Below are positions 37,650 through 47,071 of a stretch of DNA of 64,000 nucleotides, piece after piece. The notes beneath the pieces are model-generated. The model was given only the letters and a program-made list of their open reading frames with translations. It was not told the origin of the DNA and ran no database searches. How positions within the stretch are numbered: the stretch's first letter is position 1; every line of letters starts with the position of its first letter. The position numbers and the translations under genes are program-made. Source of the stretch: CALDTK01 sp963837005 (lineage in GTDB: Bacteria; Bacteroidota; Bacteroidia; Chitinophagales; Saprospiraceae); assembly GCA_963837005.1 (NCBI GenBank), contig CAWIMC010000018.1:372001-436000 (forward strand), given 5' to 3'.

Positions 37650-40146
37650 GAGCCGAGCAGGTTGGCCTCCCAGGAGGAGGAGGAGGAGGGGGAGGAGGAG
37701 GAGGAGGTAGGTGGCGGGGGTGCCAGGGGCCGCTCCGCCTGGACGGGCGCTTCACTGAGAAGGCTGCCTTGGGCCTGTAGGGGCTGGGGCTGTGCGGACG
37801 GTACGGCGGCGTGCTGCGCGAGGGCGGTAGCCCAGGAGTTGGCGTCCGCTGTGCGCCCCGGCAATGCCTGCGGCTCATCAACAGGAGCAGGCGCTTCGAC
37901 CGCAACGGGGTCTTGTGTCGCAGGCGGCACCGCAGCGACGCGCCGCGGGTGCACCTGGATCGCTGGCGCACCCTGTGCCCACCTCCGCAACTCGCCCCAC
38001 GACGCCCCCCAAAGGTTGAGAAGGACATCGGCGGCCATGCCGTTGAGTACGAGGAGCGGCTTGCGACCGAAGGCCTCGGTGAGAAGGGTCGTCGAGGACT
38101 CGTGGCCCTTGGTCCACCCCTTACTCGGCGGGTGAATCAGCAAAACCTCGTCAGACTGGCGCACGAGATCGACGGGGAGACGGCCGGTAGCGATTGCGGG
38201 GAGCTCCCAGAGCACGATCTGGTAGGCGTCCCACTCGTTTTGGCGCAAGCCGCACAACGCACAGGGGTGCGCCTGCGGGTCGGCAGCCAACACACTGGCG
38301 ATGTACACGTCGAGCGAGGGCATCGGTGAGAGCCCCCCCGGTCGATCGGCGATGACGGCAACGCGGAAACCCCGCTCGGCGAGACGCTGGGCGAGGAGTT
38401 CGGTGACGTGGGACTTACCCGCGCCGGGCTGTAAACTCGTAACGGTGAGCAGCTGAGGGCCATGCCGTGCGCTGGCCTTACCGGTCTTAGAGCGGATGCC
38501 CTGCCAGAGCAGGTCTGCGGTCATCAGGTCGAGGCTTTTTCGGTAGCGTTTCCGCAAAACCTTCCTCACCGTACTCCACCGCGCCACCCCTCCAACGACG
38601 CTGAGACCACTGCGACGCTCGGCCTCCTCGAAACTCGTCAAGCCCCCGGACAGCAACTCCATGGCGATGGCGAGCACAAATGGAAACGCCCCCCCGAGCA
38701 AGCCGCCGGCCGCGACTAGCATCAAGCGCTTCGACTGCTCGGGAAGCGTCGGCAGGGTAGGCGCATCGATGAGGCGCAGATCAGAACTCGAAGCCGACGC
38801 ATGCTCTTTCTGGAGGGCGTCGTTGAGGCTCGTGAGGTTCTCGAGGTAGTCCTCCTCCGCGATGTGGACCTCGCGCTCGATCTTTTTTAGGGTGGAGCCC
38901 TGGATGGCCAAGGACTCGTACATCGTATCGAAGTCGCGCTTGGCCTGGTCGAGCACCTGAACCTTCCCCCCGAACTCTCGCGCTGGAGTACGGCGGCTAT
39001 CCACTCGTTGAGGAGGCGACTCAGTTCAATCCCTTCGGGCCCTTGGTAGACGCCCTGAAGCCGCACCACATCCTCCGAGAGTTCGCGGCGAAGTTGGGCC
39101 TGCTTGGCCGCGAGCTTGGAGATTGCCCCAGCGCTACCGCCGCGGGTGGAGTCGGGGGTCATGACGAGCAGGCGTGCTTCCTGGCGGCCGAGTTCGGAGA
39201 GTTCGCGGCGGCGCTCGTCGATGATGTGGTTGAGCTTAACGAGGTTGACGCGGTCGGCGAGGCGGGCCTCGAGGCTGCGGATAGCCTCTACGGCACCGGC
39301 GGCGCGCATGAGCTCCTCTGTGTACTGCTGATCGACGTCCTTGCGCTGCGTGGCGATGGCGCGGGTTTGCTCGTAATAGTTGATGATGCGGTTATCTGCC
39401 GAGAAATTGCGGAGGCGCTCCTCGGCATCGTTGAGCGTTGCACGGGCCTCGCCGGTGGCGCTGCGGAAATAGGCCAGCGCGCCGTCGGTCCGGTCGAGCT
39501 TGACGCCCTCGTGCGAGGCGAGGAAGATCTTGATGTGCGTGTCGAGGGTCCGCTTGCACCAAGCCGCATCGACGGTAGAGTAGCTTACCTCGAGGATATC
39601 GCTCATCCCCTGGCGGCTGACGCGTAGGTCGGTACCGAGGTGAGCGATGCCGACGAGTTCATTCTTGCCGTAGAGCAGTTCGATGAGCGGGTGCTCCGCG
39701 TTGACCTCCCCGTATTGGCGCAGTGAATCGCGCTCGGCCACGAGGCTGTAGTAAATCAGCTCCTCGTTGCCGGAGTGGGCGTGGCGACGGACGATGCCGG
39801 GGTCCAGTTCGTCGGATAGGTCGGCGTAGGCGCGCGCGGATATGACCGCGGGGTTAGGCTCGCGCAGCGCCAGAAAGGTGGCCAGGAGTCGCGTAGCCAA
39901 CTCTTCGCGGGTCTCGAAACTACTGGCGAGGTTCTGGATGCCCTCCAGTTCATTGATGACGAGGTCGCGCACGTAGCCCGCCTTATCGGTCCCGGTCATG
40001 ACGCCCGTACCGAGGAGGGCCTGGCTCCGGTAGGTTGGTCGTTCGGCGGCCGTCAGCAAGTAAACGCCCCACCCCGCGAGCGCGGCGCAGACGAGTGCGG
40101 GACCGAGGGCCCTCAGGAAGAGACGTCGCCAACGGAAGACGTTCAT
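37646..40146 (-). CDS. Wzc-like polysaccharide co-polymerase/kinase, frameshifted
   Basis: Two overlapping frames together make one protein of about 830 residues. The first (from 40146) has an N-terminal membrane helix (LGPALVCAALAGWGVYLLTA), a Wzz-like periplasmic region and a long coiled coil, and ends in sense at LLNEWIAAVLQRE near 38975. The second resumes at EFGGKVQVLDQAKRDFDTMY and has the second membrane helix (LMLVAAGGLLGGAFPFVLAI). A BY-kinase-like ATPase domain follows, with a Walker A-like QPGAGKSHV. The C-terminus is a Pro/Ser tail without the usual tyrosine cluster. Joining them needs one inserted or two deleted bases at about 38972-38978. It overlaps both neighbouring genes by four bases. 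Its role would be control of chain length and export. Confidence 0.85.
37672..37709. repeat. GGA trinucleotide microsatellite in the C-terminal tail of the Wzc-like gene
   Basis: Two runs of GAG/GGA triplets interrupted by GGGGG. They encode most of a poly-Ser tract near the C-terminus. Such tracts can change length by slippage. Confidence 0.75.
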
Positions 40147-40928
40147 GGCACCCGTCCGTAGACTTTGGTCATGAGCATCTGGTAGTACAGGCGGAAGTCG
40201 CCCTTTGCATTCTCGAATTTAGCGGCCGACTCAATAGCACTCGTCTGCACGGCCGAGTAGTCGGCCAGCGTCATGGCGCCTTGTTGGTAGAGGCGCTTGC
40301 CCATTTCGGCATTGGTCTGCATCACCTCGGCAGACTCGGCGAACAGGTCCATCAGGTCGAGGCCCTTTTCGGTCATGCCGTGGAGGTAGGCAATCTCGCC
40401 GGCGTTGGCCTGTGCGCCCTGGTCGGCGAGGAGGGCCATGCGCTCGACCTCGATCTCGTGAATGCGGCGGTTGACCTTGTTGATGAAAATGTCGGCCGGG
40501 ATAAGGCGAAGGGTAACCGCTGCCTGGATGTTCGTACGGTTTTGCGTCGTGGCAGAAGGGCGGATCAGCGCTCCGTCGGAATTGAGGCTGAAGACGTCCT
40601 GGTTGCCGCGAAAGGCATCGGCGTTGATCGACAGCGGTTTAAAATCGGCGAGGGCGAACATCTTGCGTTTCTGCTGTTCGATCTCGGCGGCCTTCTCGAG
40701 GAACTTCTGGTTGGGCGAGAGCTTGCGGGCGATGTCGATGAGGTCGTTGAGTTTCGGCAGGCGCATCATGTCGCCGCGGGCCTCGTTGGCCTCGTCGGTA
40801 GGTGATGTTTTGACGGAAGTCGACGGCGGATACTGCAAGGCGCGCGCTGCTTGGGACTGTGCACGAGCGTTTTGCGGGAACGCGAGTCCACCCAACAGGC
40901 AAATCAGACCAAACAGCGCGGCTTTCAC
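40143..40928 (-). CDS. Short TolC-like outer-membrane export protein
   Basis: A 261-residue secreted protein, the first gene of the polysaccharide operon. The GTG start at 40928 gives MKAALFGLICLLGGLAFPQN with a signal peptide ending ARAQ. The rest is mostly helical and heptad-rich (LNDLIDIARKLSPNQKFLEK, EIEVERMALLADQGAQANAG, KRLYQQGAMTLADYSAVQTS). This is the pattern of the outer-membrane efflux family, but at about half the usual length, so it would form only one helical hairpin. Position before wzc suggests a role in polysaccharide export. Hairpin motifs at 40808 (GAC/GTC) and 40870 (GCG/CGC) fall in the signal-peptide region. Confidence 0.75.
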   Translation of the reverse strand: MKAALFGLICLLGGLAFPQNARAQSQAARALQYPPSTSVKTSPTDEANEARGDMMRLPKLNDLIDIARKLSPNQKFLEKAAEIEQQKRKMFALADFKPLSINADAFRGNQDVFSLNSDGALIRPSATTQNRTNIQAAVTLRLIPADIFINKVNRRIHEIEVERMALLADQGAQANAGEIAYLHGMTEKGLDLMDLFAESAEVMQTNAEMGKRLYQQGAMTLADYSAVQTSAIESAAKFENAKGDFRLYYQMLMTKVYGRVP

Positions 40929-40975
40929 ACCGGTGAGTATGCGAAAACCGTGCCTCGGGGAAGCCAGGATAAAAG

Positions 40976-41105
40976 ATGGGAGGATGGTTTGACTACTTGA
41001 TGGGAGGATGGGCCGTACTGAAGTGCACCAGACGTGCCGTCACGACGTGCCTACGCAGTAGCGCATCCTCCCATCAAACCATCATCCAATCCTCCCACCA
41101 AGAAG
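40976..41105. repeat. Intergenic element with GGGAGGATGG arms
   Basis: The left arm repeats GATGGGAGGATGG and GGTTTGA. The right arm carries the inverse (ATCCTCCCATCAAACCATC, then CCAATCCTCCCACC). The centre contains GACGTGCCGTCACGACGTGC, an inner inverted repeat. It lies between the barrel protein stop and the TolC-like start, both on the minus strand. Confidence 0.6.
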
Positions 41106-41125
41106 CCCCCATTAGGAAGCCCCCA

Positions 41126-44100
41126 TCAAAAGTCCAACCCGATACTAAAGTGCCAACGCGGGTCCAACACGGTCTTGGTCTCTATGCCCCAGGCGCGATC
41201 GACACGCAGGAAGTAGCCAAACAGGTTGACGCGCGCACCGGCTCCGACCCCGGCCACGACCGGATCGCGGAAGTAGTTGACCGTGAGACGATACGCCGGG
41301 TCATCGTCGTAGACAACCGTGTTGATCGGGTTGTCGCGCGTGAAGGGCGTCACACCCGTCCAGGCCGTACCCGCGTCGCCGAAGCCGACGAGCTGAAAGG
41401 TGCGCAGAAAGTTGTTGCGCGTATTCGGGAAGAGGTAGCGGAAGACCGGGACGCGCAACTCCGCGTTCGATACCGCAAAATTGTTGCCGTTGCGGATGTT
41501 GATTCGGAAGCCCCGCAGATTCGTGATCGCCATCTCGTAGGCAAAGGAGCCGGGAGCGACCGGGACGGACTGATCGAAACTTCCGCCAATAGCCCCGTCG
41601 GTGCTGCCGAGGTAGAACAGAATCTTCTCCCGCCCGAAACTCGTCGCGGCGGCGGCTCGCACGGCGAATACGCTGTGCTTCAGAACGCGGAAGTAGTGCC
41701 GGGCGTCAAAGCCGACCAGCGTAAGCAGGCCCTCCCGCACATCGAAAGACGGGTCGCCAGTCAGCTCGACATCGAAGCCCTTCGCGATTTCGGCGTACAC
41801 CTTCGCGCGACTGCCGTGCAGGATGTTCGGCGCGTAGGTGAGGGTATTGTCGTACACGTACTCCAGGCGGACGCCCGCGCGCTGCTCGCGGTCGGTGATA
41901 TCGTCGAGACTGGTCTCGTTGACGAGCAGTGGGGTAAAGCGATCGAAGCGCAGTGTGGCGGTGGCCCGCAAAACGCTAAACACATCGAACGGGTAGGAGT
42001 ACTGCGCGATGCCGATGATCGAGCGCGCCTTCGAACGTCGCTCGTCGAGGGAGCCGGCCTCGGGCGGGAGCCGCTGGCGCCGCGTGCCGTGGTAGATGCC
42101 GTAGCGCTTGTCGATGCGCCCCTTGCGCTGGTCGAGGTAGGCGTAGTACTCGGAGTTGTCGAAGGTCGTCGCAAAACGTGCCCCGAGTTCCAGCACGTAA
42201 TCTTGGAAGAGTTCTTTGTTGTTGAGCTTGATGAGTAAACCCGTTGGCTGTTGCCGGAAGCTTTCCGGGGTCGCGGCGAAGTTGTCGAGCCCGCCGAAGA
42301 GCGGCTGGTTGTCGAAGGTCGTGGTGAGGTAGTCGGTCCGAAACCGCAGGCTGTACGCGCGGATTCTGGCCGGGCGAAACTCGTGAAGGTCGACGGCCTC
42401 GCTTTTCCGTTGCCGGTCGCCGACATCGGTGAGGAGTTCGAGGCCGAAGGCCGTCTCTGCATCGGCGGGCGTCCGCACAGTCGCAGGGGTCGACGACGGC
42501 GCATCCTCGAAACGCGTCTGGAATTTTGCCCCTTCCGGCAACTCCGCATTCGGCGGAAGATCCGAGGGCGTGTCCTCGCCGCCGCGACGCTGTCCACTCA
42601 GCCAGGCCGGCAACACGTCCCGCAGGTCCGGGCGCACGACCCCACCCTTCGAACTCGGCGCGGCAAACCGCGTCGGCCGGGGCACGCGCGCCTGGAGACT
42701 GTCGAAGTCTATTGGCGTATAGCGGTGCAGCCCGTTCGGGTACTGCGTCAGCATTAGTGCTCGCGACCCGCGCGGCTGCACGTCGAGCAGGTCGATCCCG
42801 AAGGCCACGTCGGTGCGGCCGCGCGTCACACCCCGGAGGCGACGCACAGGCTCCTCACGGATACTTTTGATCAGCGGGCGCAACTCCTCGCTCGGCTCCC
42901 AGTCGATCGGCAGGCGGCGGATGTCCCCGTCCTCGAGCGTGACGACCTGCTCGAAGTACGCGGTGTACTCCTCGATCGTACCTGTGTACAGGTTGCGTAT
43001 CCCGGAGCGCTCGTCGAGGAAGGCAAACCGCTGGCTGTCAATGGCGACGGCACTGCCGGGATCGCCGCCACTGGTATTGGTGAGGCGAATGAGATACGGG
43101 TACTCGTCACGGTTGTCGCCTAAGAACCACAGGTTCATCGGGCCTGTCGGCAAAACGCTGTCCAGCTTGACGCGCTCTAGCAGCGTGTCGGTGCGATTCG
43201 ACTTGAAGACGATGCCGGCCTGCCCCCCGATGACGGTGCGACGAGCGTCGAGTTCGTTGAAATAGTCGTCCGTGATCCGCGTGCTCTGCCGGTTTTCGGG
43301 GTAGTAGCGGAACAGGTCTGTGATCCCGCGCACGGTTGCCGAGACGAGCAGTTGTCCGGGGTTGAAATAGTCCACCGAGTACACGCGCTGAAACTGCGGG
43401 TCGAGGGGTTCGGTGATGGCCTTTTCCTTCGTACCGGGCGTGGTCCGCGCGAGGTAGAGCACGTCGCGCTTCTCGTAGACGACGGAGAGCTCGGTGTTGT
43501 TGGGGCTCCACGTCAAGAGGGGATAGCCGTAGTCGGTGGCCTGAATGGCGTTGCGATAGCCGACCCGCAGGATACGCTCGCGCTTGCCGGTGGTGAGGTC
43601 CTCGACGTAGACTTGTTGTTTGCCGATCTCGTTGGTCACGTAAGCTACGCGCTGACCGTCGGGGCTAATCTTGAGTTGTGTGATGGCGGCGCGGTGCTTG
43701 TTCTTAAACGCCCCTGGCTCGATGCCCTTGACGGCCCCGCCCTCTTCGAAAGACTGGCGGTTGCTGAGGTCGTCCGCAACGCGCTCGCGTTGGTAGGCGA
43801 GCCACCCAGCCCCCACTTCGTCAAAGCTCAGTCCGTATACGTAGTCAATCGCCGACTCTACCGATCGCGAGATGCGCGTGAGGTATAGCAGGTTGCCGAT
43901 CGTGCCGCGGCCATAGGTCTGCGACACGTAGTACCACCAGGAGTGACCGGCGAGGCGCGGATCGTAATCGATGAGGTCCTCGAAGTCGGCGTTCGGCTCG
44001 GCGAGCAGGTACTGTCGCAGATCCTCGTCGGCGTCGGGAGTCCAGGTCTCCCCGCAGAACGCGACGAGTCCCTCCGAAAACCACAACGGGATGTCGAGCA

Positions 44101-44602
44101 AGACGGCATTTTGGACGATCTCCTGGAGGTTCTCCCCGAACATCATCGAACTCAGGATCACGCTGGCCGTCCCCTCCCTAATCTGGCGCTGCAATTCATT
44201 GTGGTCGCCGTCGAAGTAGACGAATACCTTATTCCCTTCCACCTTGACGCGCCCCGGCTGTGTCTGGAAGGCATCCGTGACGCCGATGTTGGACTGCTTG
44301 AGGTCGGAGACATCGGTGTAGACGATCAGTTCGATCTTGTCCGACATCTGGTGCTCGAGCAGCTGCTGAATGTCGGCGTAGTTAGCCTCCGCGATGAGGA
44401 CGGCCGCCTGGCCGATGTTGCGCGACTCGCCGTACCAGTACGTGAGGTAGTTTTCGGACTCGTACTGCAGCCACTCGTCGAACTTGTCGTGGAACTGGAC
44501 GCGGTTCTTGCCGAACTCGGTGTTGGTTTGCTGTGCGTGGAGTGGGGTGGCTTTCGCCAAAACCGACAGCACGGCGAGAAGAGCGAGTAGGCGTAAGGTC
44601 AC
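41126..44602 (-). CDS. Large secreted protein: peptidase-like domain, beta-propeller, outer-membrane barrel
   Basis: About 1158 residues from a GTG at 44602, which opens a signal peptide (TLRLLALLAVLSVLAKATPL, then HAQ); upstream in-frame sequence is repeat DNA. Residues 30-260 resemble gluzincin-type peptidase-MA domains (YLTYWYGESRNIGQAAVLIA ... IPLWFSEGLVAFCGE), but the HExxH is not evident. WD40/TolB-like propeller strands follow (AAITQLKISPDGQRVAYVTN, YPLLTWSPNNTELSVVYEKR). The last 400 residues read as a BamA-type surface-antigen barrel ending in HFSIGLDF. Large proteins of this order occur widely in Bacteroidota; the function is unknown. Hairpin motifs: 43142 (loop GACA) and 44549. Confidence 0.85.
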   Translation of the reverse strand: MTLRLLALLAVLSVLAKATPLHAQQTNTEFGKNRVQFHDKFDEWLQYESENYLTYWYGESRNIGQAAVLIAEANYADIQQLLEHQMSDKIELIVYTDVSDLKQSNIGVTDAFQTQPGRVKVEGNKVFVYFDGDHNELQRQIREGTASVILSSMMFGENLQEIVQNAVLLDIPLWFSEGLVAFCGETWTPDADEDLRQYLLAEPNADFEDLIDYDPRLAGHSWWYYVSQTYGRGTIGNLLYLTRISRSVESAIDYVYGLSFDEVGAGWLAYQRERVADDLSNRQSFEEGGAVKGIEPGAFKNKHRAAITQLKISPDGQRVAYVTNEIGKQQVYVEDLTTGKRERILRVGYRNAIQATDYGYPLLTWSPNNTELSVVYEKRDVLYLARTTPGTKEKAITEPLDPQFQRVYSVDYFNPGQLLVSATVRGITDLFRYYPENRQSTRITDDYFNELDARRTVIGGQAGIVFKSNRTDTLLERVKLDSVLPTGPMNLWFLGDNRDEYPYLIRLTNTSGGDPGSAVAIDSQRFAFLDERSGIRNLYTGTIEEYTAYFEQVVTLEDGDIRRLPIDWEPSEELRPLIKSIREEPVRRLRGVTRGRTDVAFGIDLLDVQPRGSRALMLTQYPNGLHRYTPIDFDSLQARVPRPTRFAAPSSKGGVVRPDLRDVLPAWLSGQRRGGEDTPSDLPPNAELPEGAKFQTRFEDAPSSTPATVRTPADAETAFGLELLTDVGDRQRKSEAVDLHEFRPARIRAYSLRFRTDYLTTTFDNQPLFGGLDNFAATPESFRQQPTGLLIKLNNKELFQDYVLELGARFATTFDNSEYYAYLDQRKGRIDKRYGIYHGTRRQRLPPEAGSLDERRSKARSIIGIAQYSYPFDVFSVLRATATLRFDRFTPLLVNETSLDDITDREQRAGVRLEYVYDNTLTYAPNILHGSRAKVYAEIAKGFDVELTGDPSFDVREGLLTLVGFDARHYFRVLKHSVFAVRAAAATSFGREKILFYLGSTDGAIGGSFDQSVPVAPGSFAYEMAITNLRGFRINIRNGNNFAVSNAELRVPVFRYLFPNTRNNFLRTFQLVGFGDAGTAWTGVTPFTRDNPINTVVYDDDPAYRLTVNYFRDPVVAGVGAGARVNLFGYFLRVDRAWGIETKTVLDPRWHFSIGLDF

Positions 44603-44639
44603 AGGCGGTAAGGTAGGTGTAGGAAGAACGCGAGGAATG

Positions 44640-44765
44640 CCGGGATTGGTGCGCCCTTTGGGGGTGGGTTGATTGGTAGGTGGGTGCTTTGGTGGTTTGG
44701 TGACAGACTCTTGGGCAGTTGTTGAAGGGGTGAAGGGTAAAGTGTTGAATGCGCTGCCGCGTGGG
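44640..44765. repeat. Simple-repeat arm next to the 89-bp array
   Basis: TTGATTGGTAGGTGGG and TTTGGTGGTTTGGTGAC boxes are followed by TTGAAGGGGTGAAGGG, AAGTGTTGAATGCGCTGCCG and then the palindromic array. Matching boxes occur at 46914, 50600 (inverted) and 63475-63560. Confidence 0.6.
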
Positions 44766-45121
44766 GCGCCCCGTTCGAGTGGCTCCAGCCAGTGGGGCGC
44801 CCGGACGAGCCGACCTCTTAGTGCGGCACTGCCTGGAGGCACCCGAACGCCGCCGCGCCCCGTTCGAGTGGCTCCAGCCAGTGGGGCGCCCGGATGAGCC
44901 GACCTTTAAGTGCGGCACTGCCTGGAGGCACCCGAACGCCGCCGCGCCCCGTTCGAGTGGCTCCAGCCAGTGGGGCGCCTGGATGAGCCGACCTCTTAGT
45001 GCGGCACTGCCTGGAGGCAACCGAACGCCGCCGCGCCCCGTTCGAGTGGCTCCAGCCAGTGGGGCGCCCGGATGAGCCGACCTCTTAGTGCGGCACTGCC
45101 TGGAGGCACCCGAACGCCGCC
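44766..45121. repeat. 89-bp palindromic element in four tandem copies
   Basis: Units start at 44766, 44855, 44944 and 45033, exactly 89 bases apart. Each holds two potential hairpins. The first is GGCGCCCC ... TGGCTCCAGCCA ... GGGGCGCC and the second is GCGGC ... TGCCTGGAGGCA ... GCCGC. Single copies or halves occur at about 46957-47045 and, inverted, at 50554-50594. The array ends 14 bases before the start codon of the DUF885 gene. The appearance is that of a REP/BIME-like intergenic repeat. Confidence 0.88.
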
Positions 45122-45123
45122 CG

Positions 45124-45131
45124 TACCTTCC
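45124..45131 (+). promoter_or_regulatory. Candidate -7 element TACCTTCC
   Basis: Related to TAnnTTTG. It ends four bases before the ATG at 45136, which would make the transcript leaderless. The same octamer lies at 30681-30688 before the malic enzyme gene. Confidence 0.35.
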
Positions 45132-45135
45132 CCCC

Positions 45136-46911
45136 ATGATCAGATTCCTAATGCTCGGCATTGCCCTAATCATCCTAGCCGCTTGTAATAACTCCAACAA
45201 AACGAGTTTTGGCGAAAGCCCCACCGCCCGTCTCGACTCCCTGCTCTCGACCTACAACGAGGCACGGCTTCAACTCTTCCCCCTCGACGCGACCTCGCAG
45301 GGGGACCGGCGCTACAACGACCGGCTCCCGAATCTCTTCGCGCAATCGTTCCGCGACAGCCTACGGACCTTTTACACGGACTACGCCGCAGCCCTCGACA
45401 GCCTCCCCCGCGAGGCCCTCGATGCGGAGGCCACCGTGAGCTACGACATCCTGCGGTGGGAGTGCGACCTCGGCCTGGAGGGACTCGAGCACCCGAGCTA
45501 CCTGCTGCCACTCAATCAATTTTCGGCCCCGCATTTAATGATGGGCCAGCTGGCCAGCGGCGCGAGCAGCCAGCCCTTCGCAACCTCGGAGGACTATGAA
45601 AATTGGCTGCGGCGCATCGACCAGTACATCGTGATGCTCGACACCGCGGAGGCCAATATGCGCAGCGGTCTGGCCTCGGGAAGGGTGCTGCCGGCGAGCC
45701 TTTCGGCAAAACTGCTACCACAGCTAAAGGCCATGGCCGACGCGCCGCTCGACGAGCACCTCTACTACAATCCAGCCCGGATGCTCGGCGACACGCTCTT
45801 CAACGAAACGGTGCGCGCCGACCTCACGGCCCGCTACGCCGATATGGTAGAGCAGAAAGTCCGGCCGGCCTTCCGGCGCCTGAGCACCTTCGTCGAGAAA
45901 ACATACCTCCCGGCCTCCCGCACGACCAGTGGCCTCGGAGCGCTGCCCGGGGGCGACGCGGAGTACGACTACCTCGTCAAGCTGTACACGACCACCGACA
46001 TGACGCCCGAGGAGATCTTCGACCTCGGTGAGGCCGAAGTGGCGCGCCTCAGCCAAGAGATGGAGGCCGTCAAGGCGAAAGTCGGTTTTGGCGGAAGCCT
46101 AATGGCCTTCTTCGACCACGTCCGCGAGCGAGAGGAACTGATGCCCTTCACCGAGCCCGAGCAGGTGATCGCCAACTTCAACGACATCTACGCGCGGATG
46201 AAGCCGCAGCTCTCGAAGCTCTTCAACCAAACCCCGAAGACGGCCTTCGAGGTCAGGCGAACCGAAGCCTTCCGGGAGGCGAGCGCCTCGGCGGAGTACA
46301 ACCCCGGCTCCCTCGACGGGACGAGGCCTGGGGTGTTTTACGTGCCGATCCCCGACGTGCGGGCGTACAATATGTTCAGCGACGAAGATCTTTTCCTTCA
46401 CGAGGCCATCCCCGGCCACCACTACCAGTTCTCGCTGACGCAGGAGAACACCAGCCTGCCGGACTTCCGGCGCAGCCTCTGGTACTCCGCCTACGGCGAG
46501 GGCTGGGCGCTGTACTCGGAGTCGCTCGGCAAGGAACTCGGGCTGTACACCGACCCGTACCAGTATTTCGGGATGCTCTCGGCCGAGATGCACCGCGCGA
46601 TCCGGCTCGTGGTGGATGTCGGGATCCACCGGAAAGGTTGGTCGCGTGAGAAAGCCATTCAGTACTCCCTCAACCACGAGGCTGAATCGGAGGCGAGCAT
46701 CGTGGCGGAAATCGAGCGCTACATGGCGATTCCGGGGCAGGCGCTGAGCTACAAGGTGGGGCAATTGAAGATCAGAGAGTTGCGGGCGCGGGCGGAGCAG
46801 GTGAAGGGCGGGGACTTCGACGTGGCGGCTTTTCATGATTTGGTGCTGGAGGGCGGATGTTTGCCCTTGGCGGTGCTGGAGCGGAAGGTGGAGGCGTGGC
46901 TGGGGGAGTAA
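45136..46911 (+). CDS. DUF885 family metallopeptidase-like lipoprotein
   Basis: A 591-residue exported protein. The ATG at 45136 gives a lipoprotein signal (MIRFLMLGIALIILAAC). The DUF885 domain fills the chain, with the zinc-site motif HEAIPGHHYQ near residue 420 and the downstream YGEGWALYSESLGKELG, which supplies the third ligand. Members resemble M1/M3-like gluzincins and are thought to be peptidases; the substrate is unknown. It lies directly after the 89-bp array. Hairpin motifs at 45207 (just after the lipobox, FGES), 45698 (LSAKLL) and 46086 (FGGS) show the motif being read in different frames. Confidence 0.9.
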   Translation: MIRFLMLGIALIILAACNNSNKTSFGESPTARLDSLLSTYNEARLQLFPLDATSQGDRRYNDRLPNLFAQSFRDSLRTFYTDYAAALDSLPREALDAEATVSYDILRWECDLGLEGLEHPSYLLPLNQFSAPHLMMGQLASGASSQPFATSEDYENWLRRIDQYIVMLDTAEANMRSGLASGRVLPASLSAKLLPQLKAMADAPLDEHLYYNPARMLGDTLFNETVRADLTARYADMVEQKVRPAFRRLSTFVEKTYLPASRTTSGLGALPGGDAEYDYLVKLYTTTDMTPEEIFDLGEAEVARLSQEMEAVKAKVGFGGSLMAFFDHVREREELMPFTEPEQVIANFNDIYARMKPQLSKLFNQTPKTAFEVRRTEAFREASASAEYNPGSLDGTRPGVFYVPIPDVRAYNMFSDEDLFLHEAIPGHHYQFSLTQENTSLPDFRRSLWYSAYGEGWALYSESLGKELGLYTDPYQYFGMLSAEMHRAIRLVVDVGIHRKGWSREKAIQYSLNHEAESEASIVAEIERYMAIPGQALSYKVGQLKIRELRARAEQVKGGDFDVAAFHDLVLEGGCLPLAVLERKVEAWLGE

Positions 46912-46913
46912 TC

Positions 46914-47045
46914 AAGTGTTGAAGTTTTGAAGGGTGCAGTGTTGAATGCGCTGCCGGGCGCCCCGTTCGACTGGCTCCAACCAGTGGGGCGCTGAAATCG
47001 GGCCTCCCGTGTGCGGCACTGGCTGGAGCCAGTCGAACGCCGCCG
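46914..47045. repeat. Single copy of the composite intergenic repeat
   Basis: GTGTTGAAGTTTTGAAGGGT and AGTGTTGAATGCGCTGCC are followed by one 89-bp-type unit with both hairpins (GCGCCCCGTTCGACTGGCTC ... GGCTGGAGCCAGTCGAACGC). It fills the gap between the DUF885 gene and the aldo/keto reductase gene. Confidence 0.75.
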
Positions 47046-47071
47046 CGCGTTCACGCCTTACTGATAAGTCT

